Positions 53,801 through 61,322 of a stretch of DNA of 64,000 nucleotides are shown here, in pieces (position 1 is the stretch's first letter; every line of letters begins with the position of its first letter). Made by a program: the position numbers and the translations under genes. Location: the NCBI GenBank assembly GCA_020073165.1, contig JAIQFP010000008.1, positions 219,121 to 283,120 of the forward strand, given 5' to 3'. The DNA is from Terriglobia bacterium (GTDB lineage: Bacteria; Acidobacteriota; Terriglobia; Terriglobales; Acidobacteriaceae). The notes under the pieces are model-generated. The model had not been told where the DNA came from. It did no database searches and worked only from the letters and a program-made list of their open reading frames with translations.

Positions 53801-55029
53801 AGTCTCGCATATTCGTCGGTGGTGTCGATCCAGAGGTCAGGCGAGCGGGGGACATAAACAATGGCGTGATCGAACATGCCCATCCCGGGAAGATCGGAAG
53901 GAGGGTCTTCTCGGCTTCCTGCGTTGAGAAGAGCAATGTACGCGGGTATATTCGCACCCCGTAACATCGCCACCATCAAGGAGGCTTTGTCTTTGCAGTC
54001 GCCGTATTTCCGAGCGAGGGTCTCGCTGGAGAAATGCGGAACTATGGCAGATTCGCCAAACTCGACTCCGGTATAGCGAACTTCCCTGTTCAGATATTGG
54101 AGTATCGCGGCTGCTTTCTCGTCACGAGAAGCTTTCCCGGCGCTCAACTTGCCGACCAGAGACTTGAGGACTGCGTCAGTAATCTGTTTGTCGACGATCT
54201 TTCCATATTCCTCGGCCACTTGGTGCCACGAGTCGCCAGTGGAAAAAGTAATGCTGGGATAGGCAGGTAAATCGCTGGGTAATTCGGTATCAACGTCGTC
54301 GGGCGTTTCCACCAGTCCGTAGTCGAAAGTGATGCGTACCCGGCCCTCGGTTTCGTTTCGCTGCGGCTTCAGATCGGGAAGTAAATGGAGATCGTACCGC
54401 AGCGGAAGGGCCGCAGGGGCATCCAGTACTAAGCGAGTATGTTGCACTGGTACAGACGAGCCAAAGTAGAACCGCTCCACAGTACCGGCGGCAAAAAGAG
54501 GTGCGCTATCGGTGGAGACCAGCTCTTCGACGAGCGACCCTGGTGCAACGGCGGGGAGTGGAGCCCTCAGCACCCGGCGATCGCTGAAGACATGATCCGC
54601 GCTCTCTTTTGCCGGGGCATCCGTGATCGTCTTTGCATCGAGAACATGAACCGTCCCATCGGGCGTGATCACTCTCGCTCGCAGACCGGGGCGTTCCTCG
54701 TGCCAAGGCTCCCAACCACAGGAGATATCGCCCCAACCCTCGGCACCCTTCTGCGTGATGATCTTGTAAAGAAAATACCACGTATGGACGGCCCGGCCTT
54801 CGCTATCAAATACGACCGTTTCTTCATCTTCCAAAAAAAGTACATCGGCGCCCGCCGTGGGAGGCACCTGCGACACGCGCTGATACAAGCCTGACGCATC
54901 TGGTGAAAAGTGAGTTTCCTCCGGCACATTTCCACTGGCTGCGAAGGCTGAAACGAGCGCTGTACAGAGTAGAAATACCTCGATCCCGAAACGTAATGCG
55001 GACCCCTTATATAGGTATAGATAAGGCAA
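50893..55029 (-). CDS. DUF3857 - transglutaminase - TPR protein (1378 aa)
   Basis: Very large exported protein. After a signal segment (FGIEVFLLCTALVSAFA), residues about 50-260 form the DUF3857 domain and about 290-410 a transglutaminase-like domain with an intact Cys-His-Asp triad: Cys345 (KYGDCKDK), His388 (FDHAIVYV) and Asp402 (IDTTD). Residues from about 690 onward contain many TPR-type repeats (EALQSYRELIALHPKEAVHHLQIA, SGYANLDEYDEDLAVAADLARQYPE). The start is TTG at 55029 with GAGGGGG upstream. Such proteins are common in Acidobacteria; the substrate is unknown. Confidence 0.87.
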   Translation of the reverse strand: MPYLYLYKGSALRFGIEVFLLCTALVSAFAASGNVPEETHFSPDASGLYQRVSQVPPTAGADVLFLEDEETVVFDSEGRAVHTWYFLYKIITQKGAEGWGDISCGWEPWHEERPGLRARVITPDGTVHVLDAKTITDAPAKESADHVFSDRRVLRAPLPAVAPGSLVEELVSTDSAPLFAAGTVERFYFGSSVPVQHTRLVLDAPAALPLRYDLHLLPDLKPQRNETEGRVRITFDYGLVETPDDVDTELPSDLPAYPSITFSTGDSWHQVAEEYGKIVDKQITDAVLKSLVGKLSAGKASRDEKAAAILQYLNREVRYTGVEFGESAIVPHFSSETLARKYGDCKDKASLMVAMLRGANIPAYIALLNAGSREDPPSDLPGMGMFDHAIVYVPRSPDLWIDTTDEYARLGEIPNSDQGRLALIVRPDSNSLLRTPDSASADNALIEKREIYLAENGPARIIETSEPHGSSESVYRRAYADKESKSAKDELTNYVKSQYLAEKLDRMDRSDPTDLSKQFELTLESDRAKRGVTDLNIAAAAIRFEGLFSRLPADLRQREKEDDPKADKDSGQKPKKKRTADYQLPEAFVTEWRYSIVPPAGFRPKPLPANAQLSLGPATLAEEFSADKDGLVRATLRFDTVKRRLTAPEATELRNKVAELIAGEPILIYFEPIGQTLVNQGKVREALQSYRELIALHPKEAVHHLQIAAVLLSAGLGEVARAEAQAAVKLEPTSALAEKTLADILEYDSVGRKFRPGSDYAGAEAAFRAAINLEPEDKTNIANLAVLLEHNHWGLRYGPGARLNEALAEYRKLTPDKLAEFGMQNNISFDLFYDGQFVEAQKSAEALNPQPLALIVACEAALHGSPAALEEARRRTGSDQQFKEVASSAGQMLINLRKYSQGADLEEAGASGNTASDTAAYAALYRKTLLREQLKFSDDPSGAALRFIVLTDDPGLTLDQLRSVSSRNGARVLATSNVLDRLVKDAKGTLSKKARNGDFADVGLDLEITRAQPKIEGNDSTGYKVTLWLSYSKSERYIVKEDGHYKLLATSYDVGGIGLEVLDRLAANDQAGARVLLDWLRDGWHLAGGDDPLSSAAFPRLWTKGKDADAATMKLAAASILITNKQTAPQGLTVLEAARGSARNDAEKLNISLALLSGYANLDEYDEDLAVAADLARQYPESERAFFAQTFNLRALGRFEEADKLAAERLNRIPSDVAAMRVLVWNAIIRGDYVKAHDLAQNILDEGKAEAQDLNRIAWDSLFTGKVEPRDIEVALKGAQLSNNSANILHTLGCVYAEVGKTKEAREVLIQAMDVLNLDEPDENYWYAFGRIAEQYGERDAALANYARVTKPKTAVEIPDSTYYLAQVRIQALRGEKQ

Positions 55030-55158
55030 GATGGCACCCCCTCACACAACTGGAAGTACGGAGTAGAAGGTAACCCGGAAGGCACCGAGCCGCAAGCACT
55101 AGAGTCACAGAGGGATGTCTGTTAAAACTACCCCCCCGCAGATCAACATCTCGTGCAC

Positions 55159-55395
55159 CTATGTGTGCCACTGCGTGACTCCCACCATTCTTGCCAGCGT
55201 GTACCAATGCCTTGGGTGCGGGCAGCGTCGGCCAGCGCGGATATCGGCGGCGTACGGCTTGGAAACACCAAGGGCCGAAGCGATCGTTGAGTACGCGATC
55301 CCGGCGACCCGGGGCTGGATTCTCTGCTCGTAAACCTCTTCAGTGAGCCAGGGGAAATCCGGGGACAGACGGGACGTTTCCTGATGTTTCTGCAA
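55159..55395 (-). pseudogene. Remnant of an HTH protein (C-terminal part)
   Basis: A frame of ~78 codons whose last ~60 residues resemble a helix-turn-helix tail that I recall from small Acidobacterial zinc-finger/HTH proteins: LTEEVYEQRIQPRVAG, STIASALGVSKPYAADIRAGRR and PHPRHWYTLARMVGV. The N-terminal zinc-finger half usually found is absent, no good start is visible (only TTG), and so this is probably a truncated relic. Confidence 0.45.
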
Positions 55396-55521
55396 CTACC
55401 GGTAAAAGGTAAGGGTATGTTGCCTGGCATCGGCATCTATCCCTCTTGGGGGCTGGCCCAGCCTTTCACCATCCGGTTGCCCAACCCCATCCAATCGGAT
55501 ACAAATGACTGTCGCCCTGAC

Positions 55522-56844
55522 ATGCTCAGTACCCGAACCACGACTCAGCCCTCGCCCACTCTCAGCCCCCGCCGTCGCTGGTGGGCGCAGGCCCGCACTT
55601 CCTTCTTCTGGATGGTGGTGATCGCCTTCCTGCTCCGCTTCGGCTGGATGGTCGTCGCCCACACCTACAAGTTCCGTACCAGCGACGAGAACTTCGGCTT
55701 CGGCTGGGAGATGGGACGCATCGGCCGCGCCCTCGCCGAAGGCCACGGCTTCAGCAATCCCTTTGACATTCAAACCGGTCCCACCGCCTGGGAGCCGCCG
55801 CTCTATCCCTACCTCATCGGCGGTGTCTTCAAGATATTCGGCGTGTATTCGCGCGCCTCAGCCTTCGTCCTGCTGACCATCAACAGCTTCTTCTCCGCCC
55901 TCACCGCCATTCCAATCTTCCTGATCGCGAAGCGATGTTTCGGAGAGAAAGTAGCGGTGTGGTCGGCGTGGACCTGGGTGGTGATGCCCTACGTCATCTA
56001 CTGGTGCACCCACTGGGTGTGGGAGACCAGCCTCTCCGCCCTGCTGGTCGCCACCATCTTCTGGCTCGCCCTCACCCTGGAGGAGAAAGACGGCCTCAAG
56101 CCCTGGATGGAGTTCGGCCTGCTCTGGGGCGTGGCGGCGCTGAACAGTCCGGTGCTGCTGGCGTTCCTGCCCGTTTCCGGTCTGTGGGCGTGGTATCGCC
56201 GCGCCAAACTGGGCAAGCGCTCGCTGGCGGGAGTAGCTCTGGCCTCAATCCTCTTCTTCGCCTGCATCACACCCTGGCTAGTCCGCAACTACCGCACCTT
56301 CGGGCAATTCGTCTTCCTGCGCTCCAACTTCGGCGCCGAGCTGCGCATGGGCAACGGCCCGTTCGCCGACGGCACTTGGATGTTCTATCTCCATCCCACC
56401 CAGAATGTGTACGCGCTCGAGCAGTACCGCCGAATGGGAGAGATTGCGTACATCGCCGAACGCAAACGCCAGGCGATCGAGTGGATCAAGCAGGACCCGG
56501 CCCGCTTCCTCGGCGTCAGTTTCAAGAAGTTCGTCTACTACTGGGCCGGCGCTCCAAAACTCTCCAAGTTTCCGCCGCCGGAGGTGAAGAACTCTCTCTT
56601 CCTGGCGTCCTCGCTGCTGTGCTTCTGGGGACTGGCCCGCGCCCTGCGCCGGCGTAAGCCCGCCGCCTGGCTGTTCTTCTGGCTCGTCCTCTTGTATCCG
56701 GCGGTCTACTACCTGGTCTTTCCCCACGCCCGCTACCGTCATCCCATCGATCCGGAGATTGGAATTCTTGCCGTCTACCTGATTTCGGAAGTGGAGAAGA
56801 AGCCGCGTAAGGCGCAGGCGGTCAGCTCGCAGCGACTGGAATAA
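55522..56844 (+). CDS. GT39-type membrane glycosyltransferase (ArnT/PMT-like)
   Basis: Polytopic protein of 440 residues with about 9-10 spans. The catalytic-loop marks are the early acidic residues in KFRTSDENFGFGWEMGRIGRAL and GHGFSNPF, then WEPPLYPYLIGG, typical of dolichyl/undecaprenyl-phosphate sugar transferases. The ATG at 55522 is used; an in-frame extension to 55384 is less likely. It may glycosylate lipids or proteins at the periplasmic side. Confidence 0.85.
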   Translation: MLSTRTTTQPSPTLSPRRRWWAQARTSFFWMVVIAFLLRFGWMVVAHTYKFRTSDENFGFGWEMGRIGRALAEGHGFSNPFDIQTGPTAWEPPLYPYLIGGVFKIFGVYSRASAFVLLTINSFFSALTAIPIFLIAKRCFGEKVAVWSAWTWVVMPYVIYWCTHWVWETSLSALLVATIFWLALTLEEKDGLKPWMEFGLLWGVAALNSPVLLAFLPVSGLWAWYRRAKLGKRSLAGVALASILFFACITPWLVRNYRTFGQFVFLRSNFGAELRMGNGPFADGTWMFYLHPTQNVYALEQYRRMGEIAYIAERKRQAIEWIKQDPARFLGVSFKKFVYYWAGAPKLSKFPPPEVKNSLFLASSLLCFWGLARALRRRKPAAWLFFWLVLLYPAVYYLVFPHARYRHPIDPEIGILAVYLISEVEKKPRKAQAVSSQRLE

Positions 56845-56867
56845 GGGAGAATGGTGAGAAGCTGAGG

Positions 56868-57245
56868 CTAGTCTGTCTCGATCTTCACCACGTGGATGGT
56901 GTTGGTCTTCGGCTCGAGGGTGCCGCTGATCTTGACCTTCTGCCCAATGAACCTCTTCGCTGAATCCTGATCGTCCAGGCGATACACCTCTTTCTTCGAG
57001 GACAGCACCAGGTCACCGCCCAGATACCTGATGCAATATAGGGTGCAGGAAAGCGAAGTTCCGCCCATGGACTTGGACTTCAACATCTCCTGATGTGAAC
57101 GGGTGAGCGAGTGCACGTTCATCGAGCACTGGGAATCGGCAATCTCGCCGTGAAAGGTCCGTGGCCCTTCGCCGCCGGCAAAGGCTGCGAGGGACAATGC
57201 CACCACCCACGTGGCGCTCCAAACAGTCATCCTGCTCATCAGCAA
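56868..57245 (-). CDS. Small secreted protein with Cys-rich core
   Basis: Protein of 125 residues with a signal peptide ending near AFAGG. The mature part contains FHGEIADSQCSMNVH, two further cysteines (SLSCTLYCIRYLGG) and an OB-like C-terminal strand pattern (KVKISGTLEPKTNTIHVVKIE). It is reminiscent of DUF5818-type proteins of Acidobacteria. It is 12 bp after the cupredoxin gene and probably co-transcribed with it. Confidence 0.7.
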   Translation of the reverse strand: MLMSRMTVWSATWVVALSLAAFAGGEGPRTFHGEIADSQCSMNVHSLTRSHQEMLKSKSMGGTSLSCTLYCIRYLGGDLVLSSKKEVYRLDDQDSAKRFIGQKVKISGTLEPKTNTIHVVKIETD

Positions 57246-57257
57246 CTCCTTGTTGAA

Positions 57258-57686
57258 CTACGGCACGACCACGAACTTCATGTGCATGCCTTCGTGCTCC
57301 TCGCTGCAAATCACAGTGCAGACCACGACGTACTCGCCCGGCTCGGCCGGTGCGGTCAGAGTGAACTCCTGTGTACCCGGCCTGAGCAGCAGGCTCCAAC
57401 CCGGAACCTTGGAGCGGTCCTTGGCGCGCAGCAGCGTGAATCCGTGAATCGACCCGTCGCGGTTCCACGTCTTGGCCTTGTTCGCCGTAATGCGCAGCAA
57501 CACCTCTTCACCCGCCTTAACCGTAATCTCAGGCTGCCTTTGGTCCTGAATCTTGTAGCGGCTGTCTTTGTCGGCCGTGAGCTCGATCAGGTGCTCCTGA
57601 CCCGCGGCAGCGGCGGGAAACACCAGCCCGCACAAACCCAGCACGGTACGCAAAGCCATCACCCGGAGGATCGTCCTAGTCGCCAT
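57258..57686 (-). CDS. Stand-alone CuA-type cupredoxin
   Basis: Exported protein of 142 residues. A binuclear CuA site like that of COX2/nitrous oxide reductase is visible: His81 (SIHGFTL), Cys123-x3-Cys127-x3-His131-x2-Met134 (CTVICSEEHEGM). Signal peptide about 1-29. No transmembrane anchor or oxidase subunit I is near. The start at 57686 is placed 9 bp after the cytochrome c stop. Likely periplasmic electron carrier of this four-gene unit. Confidence 0.82.
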   Translation of the reverse strand: MATRTILRVMALRTVLGLCGLVFPAAAAGQEHLIELTADKDSRYKIQDQRQPEITVKAGEEVLLRITANKAKTWNRDGSIHGFTLLRAKDRSKVPGWSLLLRPGTQEFTLTAPAEPGEYVVVCTVICSEEHEGMHMKFVVVP

Positions 57687-57694
57687 GTCCCTCG

Positions 57695-57991
57695 CTACTG
57701 CGTCATGTAAGACAGGATGAGCCGCATGTCCTCGTCGGTGATAGTTGCGCGCACTCGCATGTGGCGCACAATCGTGGCCATCATGCGCGGCGGAAACTTG
57801 TGGGGCGCGGCGTGGCAGCGGCCGCAATTGGCGTGGAAGCGCTGCTCACCTTCGATGCGTCTGGCATCGGCGTCTTCAGCGCTACGCACCACGGGCTCGC
57901 TGGCACTGTCTTTGTTGCGCGGCGCCGCCGCTCCATAAACCCCCGAAGCCAGCGCCAGGACAGCCGCCAAAAGGGTGAGTCTGATTTTCAT
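57695..57991 (-). CDS. Small periplasmic cytochrome c
   Basis: Protein of 98 residues with a signal peptide (MKIRLTLLAAVLALASGVYG) and a single haem motif CGRCH at 56-60, preceded by GEQRFHANC and followed by a possible axial Met (MMATIVRHM). The start at 57991 has AAGGG 6 nt upstream and overlaps the barrel gene stop (ATGA). It probably exchanges electrons with the CuA protein. Confidence 0.86.
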   Translation of the reverse strand: MKIRLTLLAAVLALASGVYGAAAPRNKDSASEPVVRSAEDADARRIEGEQRFHANCGRCHAAPHKFPPRMMATIVRHMRVRATITDEDMRLILSYMTQ

Positions 57992-59076
57992 TGTGCCCTT
58001 CCCAGGGGGAGCGCAAACCGGTAGGCGATCCCGACCGTCCATTGGTTCGAATTCCCGTCGGGACTGAAGCGGCGACCATAGCTGGCGGATGCCCTCAGTC
58101 CATCGCGAATGTAGAAGTTCAAGCCAAAATCTCCCTGCTGCGTGTTGACGTCCGGCAGGCCGTACTCTTCGGCCTCGGCTTCCTCGATTGCGCCGGCAAA
58201 GTACTGTTGCGCCCGGCCCACGATCTCGGTGCGACGCATGGTTCCCTTCCAGAAAGGAACCTGGCTCAGACGGTAGGCGGCTTCAATCCAATATCCGCTG
58301 GCCTCCGGCGACCAGGCATATTCGGAGCGCAGGTTGAGAGGAAGCGGATTTGGTTGCCAGGCGAAATGGCATCCGAACGAATTGGGCCTTTCTTCCTGCA
58401 GTTTCTTCTGCCAGGAAAACCCGGCTTCAATCCGCGGTCCGGGCAGGAAGACTCCGATGCGCGCGCCAGTAGTGCGGTCTGACTCAAATTTATTCACCGT
58501 GCTCAGCGTGGAGAAGTACGCTGCATAATTCAGGTTGACCTTGCTGTTCAGGGGGAAGCCACCGCGCAGCATCACGCCATCGCTGGAGCCGGTGCTGATG
58601 GGAAAGATCAGCGGCTCCTGTTGCAGGTTACGAATCCAGATGGGGTACAAACGCTCGTTGTAGATGCCGAACGGGGTCAGGAACCGGCCGGCCGTAACTG
58701 TCACGTACGGGTTCGCAATGTAGTCCAATTGGAGATAGTCAATTTCCTTTCCCACCATGCCGCCGTACGGGCCCCCACCCTCGGGCCGCTCGAATTCGCC
58801 TTCGAACCCGGCCCGCGACTCGACCAGCCAGTGATCACCGAAAGGAACCAGCAGGACGGGATTGATTTCCGGGACAAGCTCGTTCTGGCCTCCATCCACC
58901 TTGGTGAAATACCCTGCGGCCCCTGTGAGGATGGGCACTGGACGCTCGCTGTCCAGCGATTGCGCGAATAGGGACTGGGAAATCAGCACGGCAAAGACAA
59001 ACACGCATCCCAGCCAAAGCTGGACGCGGCTTCGCCGATGCACACAAATCAAGCCATGAAGACAGAAATCCACCAT
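57988..59076 (-). CDS. Outer-membrane beta-barrel protein
   Basis: Protein of 362 residues with a signal peptide (ends LFAQS) and alternating beta-strand pattern to the C-terminus (WTVGIAYRFALPLG). Strand pairs such as DYLQLDYIANPYVTVTAGRFLTPFG resemble porin-like channels. It is the first gene of an overlapping unit with cytochrome c, CuA protein and a small secreted protein. Substrate unknown. Confidence 0.78.
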   Translation of the reverse strand: MVDFCLHGLICVHRRSRVQLWLGCVFVFAVLISQSLFAQSLDSERPVPILTGAAGYFTKVDGGQNELVPEINPVLLVPFGDHWLVESRAGFEGEFERPEGGGPYGGMVGKEIDYLQLDYIANPYVTVTAGRFLTPFGIYNERLYPIWIRNLQQEPLIFPISTGSSDGVMLRGGFPLNSKVNLNYAAYFSTLSTVNKFESDRTTGARIGVFLPGPRIEAGFSWQKKLQEERPNSFGCHFAWQPNPLPLNLRSEYAWSPEASGYWIEAAYRLSQVPFWKGTMRRTEIVGRAQQYFAGAIEEAEAEEYGLPDVNTQQGDFGLNFYIRDGLRASASYGRRFSPDGNSNQWTVGIAYRFALPLGRAQ

Positions 59077-59154
59077 CTACCCCACATCGTTGTCCCTATT
59101 GTCCCCGGCGTGGTGGGGAGGGTGTAAGGTCACCTTGGTAACGTCTTGTGAGGC

Positions 59155-59173
59155 CCAAGGTCATGCGCCTTGG
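59155..59173. other. Small stem-loop in divergent region
   Basis: CCAAGG-N7-CCTTGG in the divergent gap (59077-59333) between the barrel gene and the DUF4097 gene. Possible regulator site; no other feature was recognised in the gap. Confidence 0.25.
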
Positions 59174-59333
59174 CATAAGCCGCCCAACTGAGAACCTTGT
59201 GACCCGCCCAACCAGGGGATTCGTCGCATTGGCTGCGCCCTGAGGCCACAACTTTGGATACGGATATGGGGGGCGGTTTTTTCGCTCACGAACCCAGGCC
59301 TGCCTCGTCCAAGCTGTGTTGACCGGAGGAATT

Positions 59334-60215
59334 ATGAAGCGCCAACGCACACTCGCCACCTGTATGGGCGCCATTCTGGGGATTCTCTGCGCCCTGCTAT
59401 TCGTAGTCGCCCAGGGCCATGCGGAAGACCGGAGCTTCACCGAGGAGTTTCACCAGACCTATGCCCTGTCGCCCGACGGCCGAGTGGCGCTGGAGAACAT
59501 CAATGGCGCGGCCCACATCACCGTCTGGGACCGCAATGAGGTCAAGGTAGATGCGGTGAAGTATGCCGGCAGCAAGGAGCGGCTGGACGACGCCCAGATC
59601 CGGGTAGATGCCAACAGCAACTACCTCTCGATCCGTACGGAGTACCGGGACCGCGACCTCACCTTCAATGATGACGACGAGCGCCATAATCCAGCCAGCG
59701 TGGAGTACACGCTGACGGTGCCGCGCAATGTCCGCCTGGACGAGATCAAACTGATCAACGGCTCGCTCGATGTCACCGGAGTTGCCGGCGAAACCCGCGT
59801 GTCGCTCATCAACGGCCGCCTCACCGCCCGTGAGTTGTCAGGCCCGGCCCGGCTGGCTACTATCAACGGCCGCCTGGATGCCCGCTTCGATCGTCTTAGC
59901 AACTCCCCCATTACCTTGAAGTCGGTCAACGGCAGCATTGAACTGACACTGCCTTCCGACTCGCGGGCGGAACTCGAGGCCTCTACGGTGCATGGCGGTA
60001 TCAGCAATGACTTCGGCCTCGGGGTGCGCCATCATGAATATGTTGGCCACGATCTACACGGCGAACTGGGTGGAGGCGGCACCCGCATCCGGCTGGAAAA
60101 CGTCAATGGCAGAATCGAAATCCACCACGCTAACGACAACCGCGCCCTCAGCCCCGCGACTGACCTGAACCATGACCGTGATCGTGACAGCGACGACGAT
60201 GACGACGACATCTGA
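59334..60215 (+). CDS. DUF4097-family beta-strand repeat protein
   Basis: Exported protein of 293 residues. The start at 59334 has GGAGGA 4 nt upstream. After a signal peptide (GILCALLFVVAQGHA) the protein has repeated strands (GRVALENINGAAHITVWDR, LDEIKLINGSLDVTGVAG, VSLINGRLTARELSG, LATINGRLDARF, LKSVNGSIELTLP) typical of DUF4097 adhesin-like proteins. A very acidic C-terminal tail (DRDSDDDDDDI) is unusual. Function not established. Confidence 0.84.
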   Translation: MKRQRTLATCMGAILGILCALLFVVAQGHAEDRSFTEEFHQTYALSPDGRVALENINGAAHITVWDRNEVKVDAVKYAGSKERLDDAQIRVDANSNYLSIRTEYRDRDLTFNDDDERHNPASVEYTLTVPRNVRLDEIKLINGSLDVTGVAGETRVSLINGRLTARELSGPARLATINGRLDARFDRLSNSPITLKSVNGSIELTLPSDSRAELEASTVHGGISNDFGLGVRHHEYVGHDLHGELGGGGTRIRLENVNGRIEIHHANDNRALSPATDLNHDRDRDSDDDDDDI

Positions 60216-60237
60216 GGCCCACCGGACTAATCCTGTA

Positions 60238-60259
60238 GAGACGCAGCTCGCTGCGTCTC
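60238..60259. repeat. 22-bp palindrome, perfect copy
   Basis: GAGACGCAGC-TC-GCTGCGTCTC, arms perfectly complementary. It lies between the stops of two convergent genes (DUF4097 gene and methyltransferase), as the copy at 47537 does. Confidence 0.75.
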
Positions 60260-60290
60260 TGCTGGCGGCGGTTCTGCTGTCTGCCTCTCT

Positions 60291-61049
60291 TCAATAAATC
60301 GTGTACCCTGGCGCTGGTGTCCGCAAGTCCGGCTTCGAAGCCATCAGCAATAACGCTCCGGTGCGCTTGAACGCCCGCAAATCCTCCAGGCTGCGAAATG
60401 AGGTCGTCTTGTAGTCATCCGGGGTCGGCGTGTCATCGGGAATCTGCCGCGTTTCCACTTTCTCGAAGGCATGCGCCTTTAGCAGCTCCACATACTCTGC
60501 GGCGGAGCGCACATGCACCGGGACCTTTAGCTTGTCCACCCACTGCAACGAGTAGGGATTGTCTTTGTACAAATTGATCAGAATGAATAGCCGCCCGTGC
60601 GGGGCCATCACGCGAAACAGCTCGTGCAGCGCTCGGTCTTGGTCCGGGTAGTAGTAAAACGACTCTACAGAAAGAACCTTGTCAAAGAAGTTCTCCTCCC
60701 AAGGGACCTTCTCGGCCGATCCCCACACATAGAGAATATTGTCGAAGTCTTTCGAGGCCGCCCGCGCCTGCCGGATCATCTCATCCGACACATCGATGCC
60801 CACGACCTGGCCGAAGCCCTCCGGCCCCTCCGTCACCAGCCGCGCGAGCAGGCGCGTGGCCCAGCCCGACCCGCATCCCAGGTCGAGCACGCGCTCGCCC
60901 GGACGGAGGTCCATCAGCCGGATGGTTTTCTCGGTGATGTCGAGATGATGGCGCTCCATCTTCTCGCCCTCCCCGGCCTGGGCCCAGCGGTTGAATTCCT
61001 GCTGCAGTCGCTTGTCAGGAGTTCGATCAGCCAATGGTGCACTCCTCAT
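60291..61049 (-). CDS. Class I SAM-dependent methyltransferase (UbiE/Erg6-like)
   Basis: Protein of 252 residues with motif I RVLDLGCGSGWATRLLARL, VVGIDVSDEMI, and a post-I VLSVESFYYYPDQDRALHELFRV segment. The start at 61049 is favoured because upstream in-frame codons to 61163 are encoded by a heptad repeat. Substrate unknown; a quinone, lipid or small-molecule acceptor is possible. Confidence 0.85.
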   Translation of the reverse strand: MRSAPLADRTPDKRLQQEFNRWAQAGEGEKMERHHLDITEKTIRLMDLRPGERVLDLGCGSGWATRLLARLVTEGPEGFGQVVGIDVSDEMIRQARAASKDFDNILYVWGSAEKVPWEENFFDKVLSVESFYYYPDQDRALHELFRVMAPHGRLFILINLYKDNPYSLQWVDKLKVPVHVRSAAEYVELLKAHAFEKVETRQIPDDTPTPDDYKTTSFRSLEDLRAFKRTGALLLMASKPDLRTPAPGYTIY

Positions 61050-61052
61050 TTT

Positions 61053-61128
61053 GGGAGTCAGGAGTCGGGAGTCAGTAGTCAGCAGAATCGGCCCGCACCA
61101 ACCCCTGACTCCTGACTCCCGACTCCTG
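61053..61128. repeat. Heptad repeat forming a 17-bp inverted repeat
   Basis: Left part gggagtc/aggagtc/gggagtc/agtagtc, right part gactcct/gactccc/gactcct: 7-bp units. Arms at 61059-61075 and 61112-61128 are perfect 17-bp complements with a 36-nt loop, in the divergent gap between methyltransferase and zinc ribbon genes. Confidence 0.7.
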
Positions 61129-61154
61129 CTTTCTATGCTACAGTTCTCCTCTTT

Positions 61155-61319
61155 ATGGCTCAAACTCCGCCGAGCCCGGAACCCAAGCCCGAACTCCTCT
61201 ACTGCCCCAACTGCGCTGAAGAGGTCACGGACCCGCTCACTTGCGGTGACTGCTCCGCGGTCATCTGCCGGCGCTGTGGCACGCCGCTGGAATCGCCGGA
61301 CGAACTCGGCATCGGATAA
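61155..61319 (+). CDS. Small zinc-ribbon protein (54 aa)
   Basis: Short frame of 54 residues with three cysteine pairs (CPNC, CGDC, CRRC), so likely a zinc-ribbon. It starts at ATG 61155 (no strong SD) and ends 3 bp before the permease start, suggesting translational coupling. Not recognised as a named family; the Cys spacing is the main support. Confidence 0.6.
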   Translation: MAQTPPSPEPKPELLYCPNCAEEVTDPLTCGDCSAVICRRCGTPLESPDELGIG

Positions 61320-61322
61320 CTC

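Noticed and set aside
55143..55436. 97-codon minus-strand frame
   Set aside because: It overlaps the HTH remnant in another frame and has no recognisable motif.
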